From positions 10,750,450-10,814,449 of the forward strand of contig NC_134026.1 in NCBI RefSeq assembly GCF_964204645.1: a stretch of DNA of 64,000 bases, in the 5' to 3' direction. A model generated the notes under the pieces. The model was not told the DNA's origin. It made no database searches and saw only the letters and a program-made list of their open reading frames with translations. This DNA is from Tubulanus polymorphus. Taxonomy: Eukaryota; Nemertea; Palaeonemertea; Tubulaniformes; Tubulanidae. Below are positions 56,205 through 64,000 of the stretch, in pieces (within the stretch, counting starts at the first letter, position 1; each line of letters opens with the position of its first letter). Both the position numbers and the translations under genes were made by a program.

Positions 56205-58089
56205 GCAATTCCTCGACGTACTCGTCCAACGGAGTCCTGGCATTTTTGTGGCCGTAAGCGAGCGTAGCGATACGCGGCTGTCAGCGTAAAGCTCCCCTTA
56301 GCGGCTGACGCAACCAGTCTGTCAAGTGGGGCCAGCAACAACTGCACAGAATCGATGAACTGCAAATTACCGAGACTGAATGAGATGTACTTCTCCATGT
56401 TATTCGGGATGCACGTTATCTTTCCTTCAGTCCGACCGATTGCCTGCATGATGAGATGAGAGTCGTAACCGCGGAGGTTGTGAAACACGACCGGTATAGG
56501 CGTGTATTTCGCGGACAGTCGCAACTTGAGGTTGCACTCGTCGTGGGCCGGGCCCCGGTAGTCACCCGTTATGTGATCGTGATCCCTGACCCGATCCTCA
56601 TAGAGTGGTTTGTCGCATACGTAGCAATTTTCCGCTTCCCCGAATGATGTTTGCTCCTCCCGAGTAGTTACCATAGGCGCGGGATGGGCGAGCACACCCT
56701 TGATTTTCTCCTCTTCCCCTTGGAGGTGCTGAAGGAATACCGCCGCAGCGTCTTGGCCTCTATAAAGGACGGGTGGTTCGTGTTTACCGTCGCTTCTCAC
56801 TACCACGTACGAGAACCCGCACGCCTCGTGAAGTTGAGTCTTTTCGCTACCTTTCTGGTTCGGGTTCCTTCCGGGGCCCTCGAATTTGGTTGTAATGGCT
56901 TCGAAGTCGGCGTAGATGACGAACGGAATCTTGAGCTGCTTGTAATGATTGGTGAACCGCAGCACTTTGTCCTCCTCCGAGGGCATACTGGTACGCATCG
57001 GACGTCCGTTGACTCCTCGACAATCTGACCTGTGCCTCTCCAGGAGATCTTCTCTGGTGAAACAATGAAGGCACCGCTCGCAGAAGTGTTTCCTCCCTTC
57101 AAACTTACTCTGGGTGAACAACAGGCGATTGAGGTCTTTGATCCATGTGTAATGCTGTTTCTCACCGCTCTCTACGAGTAGCAAGTTAATTCTAGGAATG
57201 GGGGCCTGGCCATCGCTGATATGCAGTGGGTACACGCCTTTGTCATACCCGAACACGTTGATTGCCAGTCCGTTTTGTCGTTCGACCATAGGAATCTGAC
57301 TCAATGGTGTTGGTGAATCGATGCCTGTAAAGTCAAGCTGGTCCCAGTGATTCGCATACTTCGATGGCCTCTGGGGGTCTCTCTCTACGGGGTATTTCGA
57401 GGCCAGTATTGACCACTTAAGGCAGTAATCATCTCTATTTTTGACATTTACGACGGCGTGTAAGAACCGCCTCTCAACGGTTGATATCTGGCGATATTCA
57501 GGAATAGTTCGACTACCCTCTCTACAGCCCATCCGGAACCTTCTCTCATATAATTCTCAATACTCTGTAAAACCCTAGCTTCAGCTTTACCCAACTCCTC
57601 ATTTATGTTAGCCGCCTTCGATACAACGTATTGCTTCGACCAGAAGGGCGGCTCGACGTGCGCATAGGTGCCGTCGTTCTTCTCCTTCCTCAACGAAACC
57701 CGCAGAGCAATGGAGAATTTTACACCCTTAAGGTCAATGATCTCCTCGACTAACTTCTCCCTTACATTGTTCCGCTGTCCGCGCAAGAATATCGACGGAT
57801 CAGTCACATCGGTGGCTGGTCTCAAAACCCAGGCCCTCAGATAATTTTGGATAGCAAACGGGGCCCTATGAAACGCGGGTTCTGGCTCCGGTAGATTCTC
57901 ATCCCAAATCGGATCATCGTCCGGTATAATGTTTTCTACCTTGTACTTGGGTTTTCTGGGGGCGGGTTTTGGCTTTCTCGGAGCAGGCGTCGGTCTGCGG
58001 GTCAACTGGTTGATGGCATCGGCATATGTTGCGACAGTAATCTGCCCGTCTTGAAGTAAATCGGTCAGACTTTTTACCGCGCTGTCCAT
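56191..58089 (-). pseudogene. Protein-primed DNA polymerase B, palm deleted and frameshifted
   Basis: Family B polymerase that copies the Polinton genome. ATG at 58089 (MDSAVKSLTDLLQDGQITVA), 81 bp inside the right TIR. The N-terminal domain runs to about 57460, where a one-base shift (after LRGGSYTP) moves homology into the frame continuing with VVNVKNRDDYCLKW. Then a zinc finger (FCERCLHCFTREDLLERH), exonuclease motif I (IYADFEA), a zinc/HNH-like insert (CYVCDKPL ... RDHDHITGDYRGPAHDECN) and exonuclease motif II (FHNLRGYDSHL). After FIDSVQLL..PLDRLVASA the sequence jumps near 56280 to a short C-terminus (ARTPLDEYVEELLNEL) ending at 56191. All polymerase palm motifs are missing. About 630 codons remain of the usual 1,000 or more. 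Confidence 0.9.
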
Positions 58090-58169
58090 TTTGCTTTCGT
58101 ATATATGAGAAATGTATGTCTCCAAATGGAAATTTTTGGGGGGCCCCCTGTGAGAAGTCGGCACACGCC

Positions 58170-58802
58170 GTGTGTTGGCCGGGCCTGGCCATGTCCAAGG
58201 GACATGACTCTGGTTGCCTGCCGATGTCTCGGTTGTTTGCCGGCTTCTGCTTTAGCATAGAACTTTCTAGGCTATTTCGCAATCAGTGACAATCAGGTCG
58301 CAGCGCACCGCTGATAGCGTCAGCTTAGAGGTGAATTCCAGGTCAGAGCATTTCACATACTTGTATATACTGTAAATATCTATGTAAATAACACTCTGTT
58401 GTAGGTGCATTATAGCGGTTGGTTTATAGGGGCCGGAGGGGGTTTGCCGGCCCCTTGGCGTGTTTTCCATGGTCCACAGGGGTTGTATTCTTAGGGTATT
58501 TAGGTGGAGATAAAGCTTTGAGAGGGTACATGGTATACCGGGGTAAGGATGGGCTGCGCCAGAACCGCGGTCCACAGGGGTTGTCTTCTTAGGGTATTTA
58601 GGTGGAGATAAAGCTATGCGAGGGTACACGGTATACCGGGGTAAGGATGGGCTGCGCCAGAACCGGGGTCCACAGGGGTTGTCTTCTTAGGGTATTTAGG
58701 TGGAGATAAAGCTTTGAGAGGGTACGCGGTATACCGGGGTAAGGATGGGCTGCGCCAGAACCGGGGTCGGGCTGCGCCAGAACCGCTATTTTGTATACTA
58801 CT
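58170..58802 (-). repeat. Polinton right terminal inverted repeat, 633 bp, three 98-bp units
   Basis: Complement of the left TIR; units end at 58567, 58665 and 58763. Differences from the left TIR are single substitutions, for instance at the GTGAAAT(G)CTCTGACC and CAGA(A)GTGTTATTT positions, roughly 98-99 percent identity by eye outside the unit-number change. Confidence 0.93.
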
Positions 58803-58920
58803 GTTTCAAGGTCATTGGTTTTTGTATATGGTCACCAGAGGGCGTTGAATATTGAAATTGTTAGATTGTTGAGCATTTGAAACCACTTCCCAAGTGGGCA
58901 TGGTGTCCCTGGACCCCTAG
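58803..58920 (+). mobile_element. HINE copy, right part after the Polinton
   Basis: Resumes the interrupted unit at GTTTCAAGGTCATTGG and runs to the terminus CCCAAGTGGGCATGGTGTCC...CCCCTAG followed by T. Confidence 0.85.
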
Positions 58921-58924
58921 TTTT

Positions 58925-59640
58925 GGGGGGAGAGTACATTGCTTGCACGTGTTTCACTACGCGGCTACGGCCACAATGGTTGCGCTATCATAGGCCTAAA
59001 TCATTTCCAAACCGCATTGTTTTGATAGCTTTGACAAAGCCATGTTTATATACTAAAACAGCTTTCCAGGGTAATATTGCATGTGAGTCATTGATTGGTC
59101 TCTTGGCGAAAAGAAGCTGCTTCATTCATGATGTAATTGATGCATCCTCGCCTCATTGCACATACGTGCAATGGCTCATTTGAATAAAGAAATCAACAAA
59201 TACAAACAAAATGGCGGTCTTTCTCGCCGATTTAAAGCTCAATTTTCGAGAATATTCATCAATCCTTCAAAACAGTGTAAAATGGATATAAAAACTATGA
59301 TTTATCTTGACTGCACAACTCTGCTGATTCGATTAAGACCTATTTGAGGTATGCACACCCAAAATTAAGCGAAATATCCCAAAAAGATAGTGGACAATCA
59401 AAAATAAATAGTATTAAGTCCTACATTTTTCTTCAGATCAATTCCAAATTTAGTATGAATGTTCTATGGACCAAGGCCTATAAAGTTATAGTTTTTTTTT
59501 TGATTCGTCCCCCCTGGGGGTGGAATTTCTCTTTCTTCAAATCGCTACTAGTCCTTCAGTTTTAATCAGATCAAATTGAAATTTAGTATGAATGTTCTAT
59601 GGGCCAAGGCCTTTAAACTGAAAGTTATAGAGCCATTTTT
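58925..59640. other. Intron 1 of MRPL53, no gene
   Basis: No exon or intact element seen. A phrase AATTTAGTATGAATGTTCTATGG..CAAGGCCT occurs at 59444 and 59582, a short local duplication. Confidence 0.4.
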
Positions 59641-60731
59641 AGCCCACTTAGGAGTTAAGTCCCAGCGGGCTATCGCGTTCACTTTTCGTCCGTCGTCCAT
59701 AGACGGAATCCAGTTATTTTGGAAAGTTTTGAAGACGCTTCAATGTAATGTCTTGATATTTGGTTTATACATGTATCTACCCTAGACACATCTTCAGCAC
59801 AAAAACTGGCCTTCTCAGACTCAAGATGGCTGACTGGCAGCCATTGTTTTTCGCCAAATTCAGCACTTTTTACACATTTTTGAAGTTTTTGAGGGAAATT
59901 TTTGAAGGCGCTTTTATCAATTACCTTGATCTTCCAGATATATTTGTTTCCCCCAAGCGCCCATCAGCATGAGAAAAATTGGGTCGATTAGACTCAAGAT
60001 GGCCGTCCTGTGACCTATTTGGTGCCCAAAAATGTAAATTTTTGCCTGAATTCTGAGTCCTGTAACATCCTAATGGTTTGCCATTTTTCATTGCAATTTG
60101 TGATGGGTATTCTTTGAAAATAGATATTTTATACCTGAGACAGGTATTTTTGATCAGCCAATTATGACGCAATTGGCGGCCATCTTGGTGTCATCATTAC
60201 TCATACGTAGGTGGAAAAAAGTATTTCCACATTATAATGATACCTAAGCATATTTTTTTACCACAATCGATTTGAAAGTTGTACCTCATAACGTGTTATA
60301 TGATTGTGGTGAGTTTCAAGGTCATTAGTTTTTGTATATGGCCACCAGGGGGCATTGAACAATGCAATAACTTAGTATTTCTATATTATATTTGTACCTA
60401 TGCATATTTTGTTACCACAATCGAATGAAAAGTTGTAGCTTATGACATGTTAAATGATTGTGTTGAGTTTCAAGGTCACTAGTTATTTCATACAGTCACC
60501 AGGTGGCGTTGAAAAGTAGAATAGCTTAGTATTTCCTTATTATATTGATACCTAAACATATTTTGTAACCATGATCAATTGCAAAGTTGTAGCTCATAAC
60601 ATTTTCTATGAAATCTGTGAGTTTCGAAGTCACTGGGCTTTGCATATGGTCACCAGGGGGCATGGAATATTAGAATAACTTAGTATTTCCTTATTATATT
60701 GGTAACTAGGCATACTTTGTTACCGTAATCA
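59641..60731 (+). mobile_element. HINE copy with intact 5' end, 3' truncated
   Basis: Starts AGCCCACTTAGGAGTTAAGTCCCAGCGGGCT, the family's palindromic 5' terminus, then the unique region and core units (CACCAGGGGGCATTG at 60343, 60497 and 60650, spacing about 154 bp). It breaks off about 84 bp before MRPL53 exon 2, without a CTAG end. Confidence 0.8.
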
Positions 60732-60814
60732 AAAAATCGTAATAAAAAAATAACAAACAGTAGACTCTTATTTACCAAGTACCAGCAATCTAATTGGTCT
60801 CTTTTCTTTATTAG

Positions 60815-60927
60815 GGAATTGGCGTATATTTTCACATTCAAGAAAATACGCAATACGAATTTAGGATGTGCTATGAAAACAACTGTGAAGTCGGACATGT
60901 CACCACCAGAAATTAAAATCCAATTCG
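60815..60927 (+). CDS. MRPL53: MRPL53, exon 2
   Basis: A 113-nt exon with a T-rich tract and TTATTAG before it and GTACGT after it. It takes two bases from exon 1 (AG|G), encodes 37 residues (ELAYIFTFKKIRNTNLGCAM...) and passes one base to exon 3. KKIRNTNLGC corresponds to the K-V-R-x-T-N-L-x-C motif of MRPL53, and the end PPEIKIQF fits the strand before the C-terminal domain. Exact phase agreement on both sides supports the model. Confidence 0.85.
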
Positions 60928-61017
60928 GTACGTGTAGAAATTCGTATACATGATTTTTTGAAATTTTCATAAACGATTATTTTATCACTGGGATCAATTT
61001 AGACTTGCATGATTTTA

Positions 61018-61851
61018 AGCCCACTTTGGACTTTAGTCCCAGCAGGCTATTGCGTTCACTTTTCTTCCGTTCGTCCGTCCGTTAGACGGAATCCAGTTAT
61101 TTTAGGAAGTTTTGAAGACGCTTCGATGTAATGCCTTGATATTTGGGTTACACATGTATCTACCCTAGACACATCTTCAGCCCAAAAACTGGCCCAGTCA
61201 GAATCAAGATGGCCAACTGGCAGCCATTGAGTTCGCCAAAATCCCACTTTTAACACATTTTTGAAGTTTATGAGGGAAATTTTGAAGACGCTTTGATCAA
61301 TTACCTTGATGGTTCGTATATATTTGAACCCCATTGGTCATTGGTTTTTGTATATGGCCACCAGGGGGCGTTGAATAATACAATAACTTAGTATTTCTAT
61401 ATATTTGTACCTATGCATATTTTGTAACCACAATCAATTGCAAAGTTGTAGCTCATGACATCATCTATGATTATGGTGAGTTTTAAGGACATTAGTTATT
61501 CTATATGGTCACCTTGGCATATTTTGTTACCATGATCAATTGCAAAGTTGTAATTCATGACATGTTCTATGATTGTGGAGAGTTTCAAGGTCATTGGGTT
61601 TTTGCATATGGTCACCGGGGGCGTTGAATAGTAAAGCAACTTAGTATTTCCATATTAGATTGGTAACGTGGCATAGTTTGTTATCACAATCAATTACAAA
61701 ATCGTAGCTGCTGAAATGTTCTATGATTGTGGTGGGTTACTAGGTCATTGGTTTTTGTATATAGGTCCAGGGGCGTTGAATATTGAAATTGTTAGATTGT
61801 TGAGTATTTGAAACCACCTCCCAAGTGGGCATGGTGTCCCTGGACCCCTAG
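61018..61851 (+). mobile_element. Complete short HINE copy (834 bp) in MRPL53 intron 2
   Basis: Has both ends: 5' AGCCCACTTTGGACTTTAGTCCCAGCAGGCT and 3' CCCAAGTGGGCATGG..CCCCTAG followed by T. It ends only 46 bp before the exon 3 acceptor, so the branch point and pyrimidine tract of exon 3 lie right beside or partly within the insertion boundary. Confidence 0.85.
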
Positions 61852-61897
61852 TTGTTTTCATAAATTTCATTATTTTTGTATCAAATTGACTTTTTAG

Positions 61898-62049
61898 CGG
61901 ATGATAAAAAAGTGATCTTCAAAACAGAAAACCTGAATTCGCTCGAAATATTGCAGAAATTCAACGCAATATGTCGGGAAAAAGAACCCGGATTAATACC
62001 TCCTAAGAAAGTCAAGGCTAAATCTCCATTCTGGGGAAAGAATGTCTGA
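61898..62049 (+). CDS. MRPL53: MRPL53, exon 3 (terminal)
   Basis: Acceptor TTGACTTTTTAG; two bases complete the codon started in exon 2, then 49 codons to TGA at 62047-62049. VIFKTENLNSLEILQKFNAI aligns with the conserved MRPL53 C-terminal block (L-x-x-L-E-x-L-x-x-F). The tail PPKKVKAKSPFWGKNV is basic. A poly(A) signal follows at 62124. The mature protein would be a large-subunit mitoribosomal protein with a thioredoxin-like fold. Confidence 0.85.
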
Positions 62050-62123
62050 TGTTGACTTTTAGAATATTATCTTTTCCTTAAATGCTGCAAAGAATTTTAT
62101 CTATAGTGTAAAAATAGTTGTAA

Positions 62124-62129
62124 AATAAA
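62124..62129 (+). terminator. MRPL53 poly(A) signal AATAAA
   Basis: Canonical AATAAA 75 bp after the stop codon. Followed by a T-rich/GT-rich stretch (TATTTTTCTTTGTGTC) suitable as a downstream element. Confidence 0.75.
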
Positions 62130-62271
62130 TACTTTTCATGGTATATTTTTCTTTGTGTCACTGATAGTCATTGTTTGGTCTTTTCATTTTTTGAGGACTG
62201 GATCGATAGCATGCTGCCAGGAGTCTAGTCTATTTTCACGATCGGATATTTTTCGGTAGGCCTTGCTTCCG

Positions 62272-62281
62272 TATATAAAAG
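62272..62281 (+). promoter_or_regulatory. TATA-box-like sequence
   Basis: TATATAAAAG, a strong TATA match about 120 bp upstream of the ATG at 62392 and 140 bp after the MRPL53 poly(A) signal. It could mark the start of a separate gene. Confidence 0.4.
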
Positions 62282-62391
62282 TTCCAGGGGCAGTTGACTG
62301 TGCCTGGGCATTGAATAGAAGACAAGGAAATGCATTTCTCATACGTCAATCGGACACATTAGCGAGATTCCATCCTCGGAGATATTGATAC

Positions 62392-62544
62392 ATGCCGGCG
62401 CTAAAAGATGCAAATTCCGAGAAAATGAGTGTCAAGTCTTGGCGAAAAGGGCAACCAGTGGGAAGGCAGGGATCCGCAGGAACCTCCCTGACCACCGCAT
62501 CAGCCAAACGTGCGGGGCTACGAGCGTATAGTGCGTACGGTTAA
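62392..62544 (+). CDS. Hypothetical small basic protein (50 aa)
   Basis: ATG at 62392 to TAA 62542-62544. Basic, Ser/Ala/Lys/Arg-rich (MPALKDANSEKMSVKSWRKG at the start). No known domain. Supported only by the upstream TATA-like box and its position after MRPL53. It may be chance. Confidence 0.25.
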   Translation: MPALKDANSEKMSVKSWRKGQPVGRQGSAGTSLTTASAKRAGLRAYSAYG

Positions 62545-62559
62545 TTTTGCCGTTTCGAC

Positions 62560-64000
62560 ATCTCCCCCTAGTAGTACGATAATTGTAGTAAGGTAGGCCT
62601 ACTTATTTTTGACCCCGACCGTGTACTGCATTTTAAAGGACCCCTCAACCAACTAATTGTACGCTGAGAATTTAATACGGTTTAATAGCGACGATGTGTC
62701 TAAACTTAGATACATCGTCGCTACCGTATCTATTTTAAACTTGTATGAATTAAATCTTATGAGTGCATGAGAGACTGCAATTTAATGAAAATAAATGGAA
62801 AAGGACCCCAGAATTTGTCGAAAATGTTTATTAACTTTTGATTACTATCGATCATCATTATATTCATTGACAGATTTTCAATAAGTTGTATGTGGAGGTG
62901 AAATTCTGGATATGCGCATATTTGACTGCGTACTATCACGATGTTTTGAGGGAGCGCAAACAATTTGTTTAGCGTTATCACTGTTGAAATGCGCAAGTAA
63001 GAATTAAAAGTGATAGGCTTGTAATGATTTATCGATATAAATGTTCCAGTTACAGAAAAATTTGTCTTTTTCTACCCATCTCCGATAGAAAGGTCAGTGC
63101 CATAACGCATCAATAGCTGTCCTCTGGCAGCCATCTCTGCTAGAAAAAGTTTTGTCACATGATAGGTTCGCACAGACACCCATCATTTCTTATGTCTGTA
63201 ATGAATATTTTGGATGTATGTTTTGATTGTTTCATCGCTTTTGACATTGGAATATCAATGTTTTTTAAAATCAGTACCATAACGCATGCATGGTAGAATG
63301 GTGTTCATAACAACTGTAGCCCATTTAAAGAAAATTGATAGATACCACATTTCTACGTCAGTCCCATATGGGAAAATATATAACGGGACGCGTATTTTTC
63401 AAATATAAGATTTCTTTTTACTATCCTTTGTCTCTAGATAGGTGTATACTGTGTTATTTAAATCCCCATTAACTTTTGCGATGAATGAACTCTTCAATCA
63501 TGTCACCAAGTCGTGGGCATGTTGTCCTCGAACTCTAGTCTTCTACATGTCCAAACAAAATTTGATATCGAGTGATTGTTGTGTAATCTGTATGTTACAA
63601 GCAATATTGAGCCTGTTCCCTTACAGAAATTGGAGAAAAAACCACGTTCGTTGATTATTTGTAGGAATAAAGGTTTTTTCTTGACTATTTACAAGAATAG
63701 TTCGATCTCAAGCTCTAGAAGACTGCCTGTACGTGTATTCTGATTACTATACGTTATAAGTCACATCAAGTTCAAGGAGGGCAATATGCACGTCTATTAA
63801 TGTTCACAGTTGATTCGTTCGGTTTTGGTTTGTAACTCCGCTGGTATTACCAAATCACTTTTGCTTAATGATGCATATTATTGTACACCGGTAATTCATT
63901 GTTTTTGTCCTTATTGGGGACAGAATCTCGAGATGAGTGATGTATGATCTGAATACTATATTTGATTTCTGGCCTATATGGTGAATGCAATGGGGTTAGC
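62560..64000. other. No gene recognised
   Basis: Ordinary AT-rich sequence with short open frames lacking protein character. A 13-bp inverted repeat ACGATGTGTCTAA / TTAGATACATCGT lies at 62690-62717. Nothing else supported. Confidence 0.45.

Larger units (their letters stand above)
47820..58802. mobile_element. Polinton/Maverick, 10.98 kb deletion derivative with an RT-RNase H gene
   Basis: Integrase-type termini: both ends are inverted repeats starting AGTAGTATACAAAATAGCGG, and a 6-bp target duplication GTTTCA flanks it (47814-47819, 58803-58808). An AG start and 6-bp TSD are diagnostic of Polintons. Deleting the element and one TSD restores a continuous HINE core unit. Contents: RT-RNase H (plus), eleven small minus-strand genes, truncated integrase (plus) and truncated PolB (minus). 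Usual size is 15-20 kb. No double-jelly-roll capsid protein, FtsK-type ATPase or Ulp1-like protease is seen. The element cannot move alone. Confidence 0.93.

Overview
The window reads as nuclear DNA from an invertebrate animal, probably marine and possibly a lophotrochozoan (mollusc-like). Genes are split by GT-AG introns, tRNA-headed SINEs are present, and there are many dispersed elements with a core tandem repeat of about 154 bp, as in the Helentron-derived HINE/'pearl' elements known from bivalves. Most of the 64 kb is transposable-element DNA, much of it nested. The species call is inference.

Two host genes are supported. On the minus strand, four exons between 19.4 and 11.1 kb have matching splice phases and encode a low-complexity Pro/Ser/Lys-rich protein I do not recognise; it continues beyond what I can trace. 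On the plus strand, three exons (37460-37671, 60815-60927, 61898-62049) join in phase into a 158-residue protein that I identify as mitochondrial ribosomal protein L53 (MRPL53). Its 23.1 kb first intron holds most of the notable mobile DNA.

Layout: 1-11 kb, MITEs, SINE and HINE copies; 11-20 kb, minus-strand host gene with repeats in its introns; 20-27 kb, pogo-like, foldback and other inverted-repeat elements; 27.1-27.6 kb and 31-36 kb, nested TA-target MITEs filled with short palindromic satellites; 27.8-30.5 kb, an AT-rich block of small decayed genes (zinc fingers, membrane proteins, HNH nuclease) that looks viral; 34.7-37.3 kb, two 5'-truncated LINEs; 38.4-41.7 kb, a complete two-gene PIF/Harbinger transposon with CAG target duplication; 43-46.7 kb, hAT-like element, SINE with perfect 13-bp TSD and decayed coding; 46.8-61.9 kb, HINE copies, one of them split by a Polinton.

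The central object is the Polinton (Maverick) at 47820-58802. It has long terminal inverted repeats starting AGTAGTATAC, a 6-bp target duplication GTTTCA, convergent protein-primed PolB and retroviral-type integrase genes, and a minus-strand block of small membrane and virion-type genes. It is a deletion derivative: PolB lacks its palm, the integrase lacks most of its catalytic core, and no major capsid protein, packaging ATPase or protease is recognisable. Unusually, the interval just inside its left TIR is filled by a LINE-type reverse transcriptase fused in frame to a cellular-type RNase H, a module not standard for Polintons. The termini are nearly identical, so the insertion looks fairly young.
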